The notes beneath the pieces were generated by a model. That model saw only the letters and a program-made list of their open reading frames with translations. It made no database searches and was not told the DNA's origin. A stretch of DNA of 26,974 nucleotides from Firm-04 sp964463355 (GTDB taxonomy: Bacteria > Bacillota > Clostridia > Oscillospirales > Ruminococcaceae), in contig CAYXBP010000023.1 of NCBI GenBank assembly GCA_964463355.1, forward strand, positions 1-26,974, in the 5' to 3' direction. Below are positions 14,819 to 23,322 of this stretch, one piece after another; position 1 is the stretch's first letter, and each line of letters begins with the position of its first letter. The position numbers and the translations under genes were made by a program.

Positions 14819-16148
14819 TTGGGATATCTTCCTTTCCGTTTTCGCTTGTGATTTCTGCGTAGGATTCTTCTTCCGCTGTATTTCCTTCCGATGTTTGCTG
14901 CGGTTTTTTCACCGATGGTGCTGCGTAGACCAGTTCTTTGCCCATGTAGCCTTCGGTGCTGCTGGGCAGACCCTTTTGTGCCAGTTTTACCGTAAGAAAT
15001 TCCTTGAGCAGGGCGTAGAGTGCCGCAAACAACGGAACAAATGCTACCATACCGAAGAATCCAAACAGACCGCCGCCGATGAGAATCGCAAACAGCACCC
15101 AAAAAGTCGGCAGGCCCATGGAATCGCCCAAGATTTTCGGCGCAAGCAGATTGCCTTCGATCTGCTGCATCACCAGAATGAAAATAACAAAGGGAGTCAG
15201 CTTGGAAGGTGCTGCGATGAGGATCAGGAAAGCACTTGGAATTGCGCCGATAAACGGCCCGAAAAAGGGTATGAAATTCGTGACGCCCACCACCAAAGAA
15301 ATCAATGCAGCATAAGGGGCATCCATGATTGTAAGGCCGATAAATGTTGTGACTCCCACCAACAGGCAATCTACCGTTTGTCCTACTAAAAAATTTTGGA
15401 AGGTATGGTGTACTTTTGCCAGGGCACGTAAAGTGCCGTGTACGCGTTGTTCTGGAAACAGTGCATATAAAATCTTTTTGAACTGTGCAGGGTAACGTTC
15501 TTTGTTATACAGCAGATAAATCGCTGCGATGATGCCGATGAGGAAATCAAGCACACCGCTGACCAGAGAGTAGGCGCCACTTGTAATGGAACTGATGACG
15601 TTGGCACCGCTGATGATGCTGTCAATCTTTGGTTCAAACTGTGTGGCAAAGCTGATGAGCTTGTCCTGCAAGCCGTTTAATGCCGTCATGACCGACTCAT
15701 AAACCTGCGGGTTGGATTCTTTCAGCCCTGCCAGATGAGAAGTACACCATGCTGCAACATTCTTTGCATAGTTTGGTATACTGTTGAACAGGGTGCGGAC
15801 GCTTTCAATGAGTTCGGGCAGCAGCATTGCAATCATGCCAGCCAATGTCGCAACCAGAATCAGCATAGTGACAGTGACTGCTATGGCGCGGCGTAAGGCG
15901 GGGTGCGGTTTTTTTCGCTCAATGAGCTTTGATAGGATTCGTTTTTCCAGCCAGTTTTGCAAAGGTGCCAGCAGATATGCGAGTACCAACCCCCATATCA
16001 CAGGGGAAAGCACTGTGAGTACTTTCTTGACGATTGCTACAACGGAAGAAAACCGCCATACCACAATCGTGAGCATAAGACAGGCGAAAAAAACGCCAAT
16101 GGTACATATCGCCAAAGATTTTTGCTTTTCTGTGATTTGTATCTTCAT
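14802..16148 (-). CDS. AI-2E family transporter (PerM/TqsA-like permease)
   Basis: A 448-residue polytopic membrane protein. Helices are evident near 12-32, 42-62, 88-112, a cluster from about 195 to 225, and several between 255 and 385. The family signature NFIPFFGPFIGAIPS (near 288-302) and QQIEGNLLAPKILG (near 327-340) mark it as AI-2E family (PF01594). A charged cytoplasmic tail follows residue 390. Characterised relatives export autoinducer-2 or exchange Na+ for H+; the substrate here is unknown. The ATG at 16148 follows a GGGGG site. It overlaps nadA by 17 bases and has a promoter at 16193. The link with nadA may be only transcriptional. Confidence 0.9.
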   Translation of the reverse strand: MKIQITEKQKSLAICTIGVFFACLMLTIVVWRFSSVVAIVKKVLTVLSPVIWGLVLAYLLAPLQNWLEKRILSKLIERKKPHPALRRAIAVTVTMLILVATLAGMIAMLLPELIESVRTLFNSIPNYAKNVAAWCTSHLAGLKESNPQVYESVMTALNGLQDKLISFATQFEPKIDSIISGANVISSITSGAYSLVSGVLDFLIGIIAAIYLLYNKERYPAQFKKILYALFPEQRVHGTLRALAKVHHTFQNFLVGQTVDCLLVGVTTFIGLTIMDAPYAALISLVVGVTNFIPFFGPFIGAIPSAFLILIAAPSKLTPFVIFILVMQQIEGNLLAPKILGDSMGLPTFWVLFAILIGGGLFGFFGMVAFVPLFAALYALLKEFLTVKLAQKGLPSSTEGYMGKELVYAAPSVKKPQQTSEGNTAEEESYAEITSENGKEDIPNADDL

Positions 16149-16192
16149 GGTAACCCCCTTTGCGTCATGCAGATGTACGATGATACAAACCT

Positions 16193-16198
16193 ATTATA
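16193..16198 (-). promoter_or_regulatory. -10 element for the AI-2E transporter-nadA unit
   Basis: On the minus strand a perfect TATAAT (16193-16198) lies about 45 bp before the start codon. At 17-bp spacing the -35 would be TTTTCT (16216-16221), a poor match, so it may need an activator. Confidence 0.5.
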
Positions 16199-16202
16199 CA
16201 AT

Positions 16203-16228
16203 AAAACGCAAAAAAAGAAAAGCGTTTT
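16203..16228. repeat. Inverted repeat over the AI-2E promoter
   Basis: AAAACGC (16203-16209) and GCGTTTT (16222-16228) are perfect 7-bp arms around a purine-rich 12-bp centre. The repeat covers the spacer and -35 area of the AI-2E promoter, so it could be an operator. The rest of the divergent region 16149-16466 holds only the two promoters and ribosome sites. Confidence 0.4.
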
Positions 16229-16367
16229 GCGCAAATTTTCACAATTTTTTTGAAAAGACTGATCTGCCGTAACGCCCCTGAAGCATTCTTAAGGCGGCAC
16301 TGTGCGGTGCTTGTGTTGTGAGAATCTGATTTTTTTGAAAAAAACGATGAAAATTTCAAAACAGCTC

Positions 16368-16396
16368 TTTTCATTTGCAATGTTTTGTGCTATAAT
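16368..16396 (+). promoter_or_regulatory. Extended -10 promoter of pcrA
   Basis: TATAAT (16391-16396) is preceded by TGC (an extended -10 TGn) and, 17 bp upstream, by TTTTCA (16368-16373). The leader to the pcrA ATG at 16467 is about 65 nt. Confidence 0.65.
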
Positions 16397-16466
16397 GATA
16401 TTGTGTCGGTTTGTGCGTTGGTGCAAACTGCGGCGTACCCGATATTCAGAACGGAGCGTAACACTT

Positions 16467-18836
16467 ATGCATACCATGCAAAATCTCAAGCAGGCCGCTA
16501 TCGATCGTCTGCTTGCTTCCCGTAGATTGAATCCCCCACAGCAGGAGGCGGTGCGGACTGTCAACGGTCCGGTTGTGGTGCTGGCAGGTGCCGGCAGCGG
16601 AAAGACCACCGCCATTGTCAACCGAATCGCCTACATGATGCAGTTCGGTAATACATACAATACGCCCCTTGGTGCCGTCACGGAGGCAGAAGCACAGTAT
16701 CTTGCCGATGTGGCTGAGGGAAAAGAAACACCCGATGCGGAGCGGCTGGCAAAGATCGTAACCGATGCACCCATTCACGGCTGGAGTATTCTTGCCATTA
16801 CTTTTACCAATAAAGCAGCCGCAGAGCTGAAAAGCCGTCTGGGAACGATGCTTGGTGATCACGCCACTACCGTGTGGGCGGCAACCTTTCACAGTGCCTG
16901 CGTGCGAATCCTCAGGCAGCATATTGATCGGCTGGGCTATGCGCGTGCCTTTACGATTTATGACGCTGACGACAGCCGCAGGGTAGTATCCGCTTGCTTT
17001 AGCGACCCATGTGTCACAGATCCCTATACAGGTGCCGCAGTTTCTGAAAAAGCATTCCCGCCGAAAGCTGTGCTGGGAGAAATCAGCAAAGCGAAAGATC
17101 GGCTCATCTCTCCCGAGCAGATGCTTGCCAATGCCAACGGTGATTATCGTACAATCATCATTGCCAAGCTGTATCAGGCGTATCAGACGCGTCTGAAAGA
17201 TGCCAATGCCGTTGATTTTGACGATATTATTACACTGACCGTGCGCCTGTTCCATGAGCATCCCGATGTGTTGGACATCTACCAGAACCGCTGCCGTTAT
17301 CTGTTGGTGGACGAATATCAGGATACCAACACCGCGCAGTATGAGCTGATTCGCCTACTGGCATCCAAATACCGCAACCTCTGCGTGGTGGGCGATGATG
17401 ACCAGAGCATCTATAAGTTCCGCGGCGCAACCATCGAAAATATTCTCTCATTTGAAAAGCAGTTCCCCGATTGCAGGGTCATTCGTTTGGAGCAGAATTA
17501 CCGTTCCACCGGCAGAATCCTTGCAGCGGCGAACTCTGTGATCCGCAATAATACGGAACGCAAAGAGAAAACCCTCTGGACAGCTTCCGACGAGGGCGAC
17601 CGTGTGTTCTGGTTCGAGGCGGCTGACCAGAATGAAGAGGCAGCATTTGTCACCGATAGCATTCTGGAGCGCATCAAGGCGGGCGGCACCTACAGTGATC
17701 ATGCGGTGCTGTACCGTACCCACGCACTTTCCAATACCATTGAACGGCATCTTTCGCAAGCAGGTATCCCCTACCGTGTATACGGCGGTTTGCGCTTCTT
17801 TGACCGCAAGGAGGTCAAAGACATGATCTCTTATCTGAGCGTCATTAACAATCCCTATGATATGCTGCGCTTCCGCCGAATTATCAACGAGCCGAAACGC
17901 GGCATCGGTAACACCACGCTGGATGCTGTTGAGCATATTGCCAATGATTTGCATCTTTCGCCCCTTGCGGTGCTGCGCACCGCGTCAGATTACCCCGTGC
18001 TTGCAAGAAAGGCGGCTGTGCTGCACACTGTAGGCGAGATGTTCGATACACTGATCAAATTGGCAGATACGCTTACGCCCGATGCCCTCTACGATAAGGT
18101 GCGTGAACTGACGGGCTATGATGCCATGCTGAGTGCGTTGGGCGAAGAGGGGCAGACCCGTCTGGAAAATGTGGAGGAGTTAAAATCTAGTATCCTGCAA
18201 TATATGGAAACTGCCGAAGAACCCACATTGAGCGGATTTCTGGAGGAAATTTCGCTGTATACCGATCAGGATCGTTCCGATGAAAGCAACGATGCCGTCA
18301 CATTAATGACGATTCATGCAGCAAAGGGTCTGGAGTACGATACTGTGTTCCTTGTGGGCATGGATGACGGCGTGTTTCCCAATACCCGATGGGTGCTTTC
18401 TCCGCAGGAGCTGGAGGAGGAACGCCGCCTTGCCTATGTGGCGATTACACGCGCAAAGCGCAGGCTGTACTTGCTGAATGCTACCCGAAGAATGCTTCAT
18501 GGCATGACGACAAATGGCTTCCCATCGCGATTTATCAAGGAAATCAGCCCAGAATGCATCGAAAAACACAGCAATGAGGTGACAGAAACCACAAAGGGTG
18601 CGCCGTTCACAAAAACTGGTTCAATTTCGCTACAGCAGCAGATCATGCAGCAAAAATCGGCTGCACCGAAGCTGGAGCATTTTGCTGTGGGTGAGCAGGT
18701 GCGACATTCTGTGTTTGGCGTGGGTACTGTATTAAGCGTACTGCCTACCGCAGGCGATGCAATGTTGGAGATCGCATTTGAAAAAGTAGGCACGAAAAAA
18801 GTCATGGCGAAGTATGCAAGAATCAAAAAGATATGA
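16467..18836 (+). CDS. pcrA: UvrD/PcrA-family DNA helicase
   Basis: A 789-residue superfamily 1 3'-5' helicase for repair and replication. Visible motifs: Q-type LNPPQQEAV (21-29), Walker A GAGSGKTT (41-48), Ia ITFTNKAA (111-118), II VDEYQDTN (280-287), III GDDDQSIYKFRGA, V TIHAAKGLEYDTVF, VI RRLAYVAITRAKRRLY. The C-terminal VRHSVFGVGTVLSV segment is the Tudor-like domain of PcrA that contacts RNA polymerase. Between motifs I and Ia there are about 45 residues more than in typical PcrA (about 60-105). The frame opens at 16302, but I chose ATG 16467: it follows the promoter and GGAG (16453-16456), and PcrA homology begins right after. An unknown membrane protein gene follows after 18 bp. Confidence 0.93.
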   Translation: MHTMQNLKQAAIDRLLASRRLNPPQQEAVRTVNGPVVVLAGAGSGKTTAIVNRIAYMMQFGNTYNTPLGAVTEAEAQYLADVAEGKETPDAERLAKIVTDAPIHGWSILAITFTNKAAAELKSRLGTMLGDHATTVWAATFHSACVRILRQHIDRLGYARAFTIYDADDSRRVVSACFSDPCVTDPYTGAAVSEKAFPPKAVLGEISKAKDRLISPEQMLANANGDYRTIIIAKLYQAYQTRLKDANAVDFDDIITLTVRLFHEHPDVLDIYQNRCRYLLVDEYQDTNTAQYELIRLLASKYRNLCVVGDDDQSIYKFRGATIENILSFEKQFPDCRVIRLEQNYRSTGRILAAANSVIRNNTERKEKTLWTASDEGDRVFWFEAADQNEEAAFVTDSILERIKAGGTYSDHAVLYRTHALSNTIERHLSQAGIPYRVYGGLRFFDRKEVKDMISYLSVINNPYDMLRFRRIINEPKRGIGNTTLDAVEHIANDLHLSPLAVLRTASDYPVLARKAAVLHTVGEMFDTLIKLADTLTPDALYDKVRELTGYDAMLSALGEEGQTRLENVEELKSSILQYMETAEEPTLSGFLEEISLYTDQDRSDESNDAVTLMTIHAAKGLEYDTVFLVGMDDGVFPNTRWVLSPQELEEERRLAYVAITRAKRRLYLLNATRRMLHGMTTNGFPSRFIKEISPECIEKHSNEVTETTKGAPFTKTGSISLQQQIMQQKSAAPKLEHFAVGEQVRHSVFGVGTVLSVLPTAGDAMLEIAFEKVGTKKVMAKYARIKKI

Positions 18837-18854
18837 GTTTCGAAAGGCAGTGCT

Positions 18855-20189
18855 ATGAGTGAACAACATAAATCCGCCAAGGAAGGCGGCAAGCAGCGGC
18901 AGGCAGGCATCGGTGATGTGTGTCAGGCACTGTGGAAACGAATCAAGAAAACGGCAAAACGTACCGCAAACCATTGCAAAGAGGCGGTAAAAAATCTGCC
19001 ACAGACCATAAAAAACGGCTGCCGTACAGCGGCAAATCGGGCAAAGAAGAAATGGCATCGGTTGATGAAAAAAGCGAAGCAGAATCGCGCGGGAATTATT
19101 TTGTATGTCGTGCAGTTTGTGCTTTCCTTTGCATCAGTCGCATATCTCGTTGGCGTTGTGATGCTGGCAGTGTACTGCCTGCTGTATCGCCTGGAAATTC
19201 CACAAGCGGCGCAATCGGGCTTTTGCTTGCGCCTGAGCCTGATATGTATCGGCTTTGCCGCTGTGATGATTTTCACGCGGCGGCAGATTATCACAAAATT
19301 CTGTATTTTAGCTGCTCTGCCGTTTTACTTCCCGATCTTCCTGTTCAACACTGAATATAAGGTACTGATGATCCCGCTGGGGCTGCTGGGCGTTGTCACT
19401 TTCTTTGCAAACGGCGCGAAGGAGGGCACAAAAACCATCCTCGGTACGGTGTATCTGATGTTTTATGTGCTGGGCGCGTTCTGCTACCTCAATGTGGTGG
19501 ATCTGCTGAAAACCTCTTCGGTGGAAACTGTGGTCGAGGCTGATGTTTCTCCATCAGGGGCGTATCGCTACGAGATCATTGAGGTGCAGGATAAGGCAGG
19601 CGGCAATACCTATGTTTCTTTGGAACCGAATACCTACGATATCCAGTACGACCATTGCACATTTTATGCCATGGGATATACCAAGCGCGTCTATTTGGAG
19701 CGTCCGTTGACGGAGTTTCAATCCCATTGGACTACCGTTACCCGTGCGGAGATCAAAAAAGAGCTGACTGCCATGAACCCCGATGTGTCGTTTACCATGT
19801 CTGCTGCACAAATGGAACTGCTTGGTCTGGATAAGGGTTATACCAAAGATTATAAAGCATCAGCGCTAAGCCGCAGCCAGCGATTCGCACTGGGCATCTG
19901 TATCTCTACCGATCTCATCGGCGGCAGGACACCTGAATCGGAAGGGCTGACCCTTTATCAGGAGAAAGATATTGTTACTGTAACCTATCAGCAGATCAAG
20001 GAATTGGGGCTGACCGCCTCTGTGGATGTAAAGCTTGCAGATTTGACAGATGCAGACCTTGCAACCCTTGGCGTACCGGAAGAAAACGATGTTCTGTTCA
20101 TCAACGATAAAGTGGTGTTCCGTCAGTTGATCGCCGTGCTGGAGGATACATTCAATAATGCGCGCAGTTTCAGTTATCTGTTAGAATGA
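18855..20189 (+). CDS. Membrane protein of unknown function
   Basis: I do not recognise this 444-residue protein. Residues 1-78 are strongly basic (many Lys/Arg, few hydrophobic), probably cytoplasmic and able to bind nucleic acid or acidic lipids. Four to six membrane helices lie between about 80 and 216 (near 80-111, 124-140, 146-165, 168-186, 194-216). Residues about 222-444 form a soluble domain rich in beta-type segments (for example YRYEIIEVQD, NTYVSLEPNTYDI), most likely on one face of the membrane. There is no lipobox or signal peptide. The ATG at 18855 has AAAGG 7 nt upstream, 18 bp after pcrA, so they are probably co-transcribed. No clear terminator separates it from xylA 80 bp downstream. 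Confidence 0.8.
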   Translation: MSEQHKSAKEGGKQRQAGIGDVCQALWKRIKKTAKRTANHCKEAVKNLPQTIKNGCRTAANRAKKKWHRLMKKAKQNRAGIILYVVQFVLSFASVAYLVGVVMLAVYCLLYRLEIPQAAQSGFCLRLSLICIGFAAVMIFTRRQIITKFCILAALPFYFPIFLFNTEYKVLMIPLGLLGVVTFFANGAKEGTKTILGTVYLMFYVLGAFCYLNVVDLLKTSSVETVVEADVSPSGAYRYEIIEVQDKAGGNTYVSLEPNTYDIQYDHCTFYAMGYTKRVYLERPLTEFQSHWTTVTRAEIKKELTAMNPDVSFTMSAAQMELLGLDKGYTKDYKASALSRSQRFALGICISTDLIGGRTPESEGLTLYQEKDIVTVTYQQIKELGLTASVDVKLADLTDADLATLGVPEENDVLFINDKVVFRQLIAVLEDTFNNARSFSYLLE

Positions 20190-20269
20190 TACCATGCGGT
20201 AAATCCGTGTGTGTCAGAATAAATCAAAGCAAAAAAACCGGAGCCTATCCGGTACAGGAGGTTACTATC

Positions 20270-21595
20270 ATGAGCGAGTTTTTTAAGAACATTGGCAAGA
20301 TTCCCTTCGAGGGCAAGCAGTCCACCAATCCGCTGGCATTTAAGTATTATAACCCCGATGAGATCATCGACGGCAAACCCATGCGCGAGCATCTGAAGTT
20401 TGCGCTTTCGTGGTGGCATACCATGGGCGGCGATGGAACTGATATGTTCGGTTGCGGCACAACCGATAAATCCTGGGGCGAGAACGACCCGATGGCAAAA
20501 GCAAAGGCAAAGGTGGATGCAGCTTTCGAGATCATGGATAAGCTTTCTATCGACTACTTCTGCTGGCATGACCGCGACCTTTCCCCTGAGTACGGCTCAC
20601 TCGCAGAAACAAACGCAAAGTTTGATGAGGTTGTAGACTATGTTGCGGAAAAAATGAAGCAATATCCCGGCAAGAAGCTGCTGTGGGGTACTGCAAAGTG
20701 CTTTGATCACCCCCGTTACATGCATGGTGCAGGCACTTCCCCCTCCGCAGACGTATTCGCTTACGCCGCCGCGCAGATCAAAAAGGCACTGGACGCAACC
20801 ATTCAGTTGGGCGGTAACGGCTATGTGTTCTGGGGCGGTCGTGAGGGATACGAAACCCTGCTGAATACCAATATGGGCTTGGAACTGGACAACATGGCAC
20901 GTCTGCTGAAAATGGCGGTTGCTTATGCACGTTCCCAGGGTTATACTGGCGATTTCTACATTGAGCCAAAACCAAAGGAGCCAACCAAACATCAGTACGA
21001 TTTCGATGTGGCAACTGTTATGGGCTTCCTCAACAAGTACGGTCTGGATAAGGATTTCAAGATGAACATCGAGGCAAACCATGCAACGCTTGCGCAGCAT
21101 ACCTTCCAGCATGAGCTGCGCGTTGCCCGTGAAAACGGTTTGTTCGGCTCGATTGATGCAAATCAGGGCGATCCGCTGTTGGGTTGGGATACCGACCAGT
21201 TTCCCACCAACATCTACGATGCCACCCTTTGTATGTATGAGGTCATCAAGGCGGGCGGCTTCACCAATGGCGGCCTGAACTTTGACGCAAAAACCCGACG
21301 CGGTTCCTTTACTGCCGAGGATATCTTCCTGAGCTATATTGCAGGTATGGATACCTTCGCACTGGGCTTCCAGGCTGCACGGGCACTGATCGCTGATGGC
21401 AGGATCGACCAGTTCGTCAGTGATCGTTACGCAAGCTGGACTACTGGCATCGGTAAGGATATCATTGAGGGCAAGGCTGATATGGTTGCACTGGAGAAAT
21501 ACGCACTGGAAAAGGGCGAAGTCACTGATTCTTTGAGCAGCGGCAGACAAGAAATGCTTGAGGCGATCCTCAACAATGTTCTGCTGAATCTGTAA
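20270..21595 (+). CDS. xylA: Xylose isomerase
   Basis: A 441-residue cytoplasmic enzyme interconverting D-xylose and D-xylulose with two divalent metal ions. It is the class II type: catalytic H100 and D103 in FCWHDRD, FWGGREGYE (187-195), E232 and K234 in YIEPKPKEPTKHQYDFD, E268 and H271 in IEANHATLAQH, D296 in SIDANQGD, and D307/D309 in WDTDQFP. The ATG at 20270 has AGGAGG 8 nt before it; the frame opens 28 codons earlier at 20186. A small ACCGG/CCGGT hairpin (20237-20253) sits directly before the ribosome site. I could not identify a convincing own promoter or catabolite-repression site in 20190-20269. xylB follows after a long hairpin, and with the GH11 xylanase it forms the xylose route. 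Confidence 0.97.
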   Translation: MSEFFKNIGKIPFEGKQSTNPLAFKYYNPDEIIDGKPMREHLKFALSWWHTMGGDGTDMFGCGTTDKSWGENDPMAKAKAKVDAAFEIMDKLSIDYFCWHDRDLSPEYGSLAETNAKFDEVVDYVAEKMKQYPGKKLLWGTAKCFDHPRYMHGAGTSPSADVFAYAAAQIKKALDATIQLGGNGYVFWGGREGYETLLNTNMGLELDNMARLLKMAVAYARSQGYTGDFYIEPKPKEPTKHQYDFDVATVMGFLNKYGLDKDFKMNIEANHATLAQHTFQHELRVARENGLFGSIDANQGDPLLGWDTDQFPTNIYDATLCMYEVIKAGGFTNGGLNFDAKTRRGSFTAEDIFLSYIAGMDTFALGFQAARALIADGRIDQFVSDRYASWTTGIGKDIIEGKADMVALEKYALEKGEVTDSLSSGRQEMLEAILNNVLLNL

Positions 21596-21608
21596 GCAAA
21601 TTGCGATA

Positions 21609-21651
21609 ACCGTAGGGACAGCAGCAACTTTCGCTGCTGCCCCCGTGCGGT
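21609..21651 (+). promoter_or_regulatory. Intercistronic hairpin between xylA and xylB
   Basis: GGGACAGCAGC (21615-21625) pairs with GCTGCTGCCCC (21633-21643) with one mismatch around a 7-nt loop, and ACCG/CGGT (21609-21612 with 21648-21651) can extend the base. No T-run follows. It sits 14 nt after the xylA stop and would protect the upstream message or lower read-through. Confidence 0.6.
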
Positions 21652-21713
21652 ATATGGTTTATCTGAAAAAGCGTGAAAAAAGGGAATCTACGATATGTAA
21701 GGAGCATACCGAC

Positions 21714-23237
21714 ATGGCATATTTTATCGGTGTTGATATCGGTACCAGCGGTACCAAAACCGTACTGTTTGACGGCATGGGTAAAGTTATTGCCTCTGCA
21801 ACCGTCGAATATCCCCTGTATCAACCGCAAAACGGCTATGCAGAGCAAATGCCGCAGGATTGGGACAATGCCGTGATACAGACGCTAGCCACCGTTATGG
21901 CACAAAGTGGCGTGGATAAGAATGAAGTCAAAGGCATCGGTCTTTCGGGGCAGATGCATGGTTTGGTGATGTTGGATGAAAACAATGCGGTGATTCGTCC
22001 ATCAATTATCTGGTGCGATCAGCGTACCACTGCCGAGTGTGAGGAGATCACGCAAAAAGTGGGCGCAGAGCGATTGATCGCGATTACTGCAAATCCTGCG
22101 CTGACAGGCTTTACTGCCTCGAAAATTTTGTGGGTGCGCAATCATGAACCTGAAAACTACGAAAAATGTCGGCACATTTTGCTGCCGAAAGATTATATCC
22201 GCTTCCGTTTGACTGGCGAGTATGCTACTGAGGTTTCTGATGCCTCAGGTATGCAGCTGTTGGATATTCCAAATCGTTGCTGGTCGGATGAAGTGCTGGA
22301 AAAACTGGATATTGATAAGGCGATGCTTGGAAAGGTGTATGAAAGCCCCGATATCACGGGCTATATTACCGCGGAGATCGCAGCGCGTACTGGTTTGAAA
22401 GAAGGTACGCCTGTGGTGGGCGGCGCAGGCGATAATGCTGCCGCTGCTATTGGTACTGGCGTTGCAGAGGACGGAAAGGCGTTCACCACCATTGGCACCA
22501 GCGGTGTGGTGTATGCGCATAGCGCAAAGATTTCCATTGACCCGAAGGGCAGAGTGCATACTTTCTGCTGTGCAGTGCCTGGCTGCTGGCATGTAATGGG
22601 CGTGACCCAAGGTGCGGGTCTTAGCTTAAAATGGTTCCGCGATACTTTCTGCGATGCCGAAAAGCAGACTGCAAAATCTATGGGCGTGGATGAATATTAC
22701 CTCATGGATAAGGAGGCGGAGCAGTCGCCTATTGGCGCAAACCGCCTGCTGTATCTGCCGTATCTTATGGGTGAGCGAACCCCTCATCTGGATGCCAACG
22801 CTAGAGGCGTGTTCTTCGGACTTTCCGCCATGCATACCAAGCGCGATATGCTTCGCGCTGTCATGGAAGGCGTCACCTATTCGCTGCGAGATTGCTTAGA
22901 AGTGTTCCGCGAGATGAACATCACCGTGAATGATATGATGGCTTGCGGTGGCGGCGGATCTTCTCCACTTTGGCGGCAGATGCTTGCTGATCTCTATGGC
23001 TGCCCCATCCAGACACTGGCTTCCAAGGAAGGCCCGGCATTGGGTGTTGCAATCCTTGCGATGGTCGGCACGGGCTACTATCCTTCTGTAGCGGATGCCT
23101 GCAAAACGATCATTAAAATCAACCAGACCTGTTCCCCCAATGCCCACACAATCGCAGAGTATGAGTCATATTATCAGCTTTATCGCCGCATTTACCCTGC
23201 GCTGAAAGATGAGTTTGCAGCACTTGCAGCTCTTTGA
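21714..23237 (+). CDS. xylB: Xylulokinase
   Basis: A 507-residue FGGY-family sugar kinase that makes D-xylulose-5-phosphate for the pentose phosphate pathway. The N-terminal phosphate loop VDIGTSGTKTVLFD (7-20) with D8, the sugar-binding LSGQMHGLV (78-86), IIWCDQRT (98-105), the catalytic base D240 in GGAGDNAAAAIGTG, TIGTSGVVY, and the C-terminal ATP-site CGGGGSSPLWRQM are all present. I chose the ATG at 21714, with AAGGAG 9 nt before it and homology starting at once; the frame opens at 21645. It is 118 bp after xylA. There is no terminator visible between it and the following ATP-grasp gene (85 bp). Confidence 0.96.
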   Translation: MAYFIGVDIGTSGTKTVLFDGMGKVIASATVEYPLYQPQNGYAEQMPQDWDNAVIQTLATVMAQSGVDKNEVKGIGLSGQMHGLVMLDENNAVIRPSIIWCDQRTTAECEEITQKVGAERLIAITANPALTGFTASKILWVRNHEPENYEKCRHILLPKDYIRFRLTGEYATEVSDASGMQLLDIPNRCWSDEVLEKLDIDKAMLGKVYESPDITGYITAEIAARTGLKEGTPVVGGAGDNAAAAIGTGVAEDGKAFTTIGTSGVVYAHSAKISIDPKGRVHTFCCAVPGCWHVMGVTQGAGLSLKWFRDTFCDAEKQTAKSMGVDEYYLMDKEAEQSPIGANRLLYLPYLMGERTPHLDANARGVFFGLSAMHTKRDMLRAVMEGVTYSLRDCLEVFREMNITVNDMMACGGGGSSPLWRQMLADLYGCPIQTLASKEGPALGVAILAMVGTGYYPSVADACKTIIKINQTCSPNAHTIAEYESYYQLYRRIYPALKDEFAALAAL

Positions 23238-23271
23238 GCATCCCCGTATGTATCATCAACTATCACATTGA

Positions 23272-23311
23272 GAAAGGAGTGCCGATCACTGGGCATCCCC
23301 CATTGACGGCA
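23272..23311 (+). promoter_or_regulatory. Shine-Dalgarno site set off by a hairpin before the first ATP-grasp gene
   Basis: A strong GAAAGGAG (23272-23279) lies 43 nt before the only usable ATG (23323), too far for normal use. Between them TGCCG (23280-23284) pairs with CGGCA (23307-23311), and TGGG (23290-23293) with CCCA (23299-23302) inside it. Folding would remove 32 nt and leave about 11 nt between the site and the ATG. No other start codon in the frame lies at normal distance. Confidence 0.45.
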
Positions 23312-23322
23312 ACAACATCACC

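Noticed and set aside
20597..21550. 317-codon frame on the minus strand within xylA
   Set aside because: Antisense to a strongly conserved xylose isomerase and unlike any protein; a product of codon bias.
23238..23322. Short precursor peptide for the ATP-grasp pair (graspetide idea)
   Set aside because: No start codon at proper distance from the ribosome site yields a peptide with leader and repeated core; the frame is too short.
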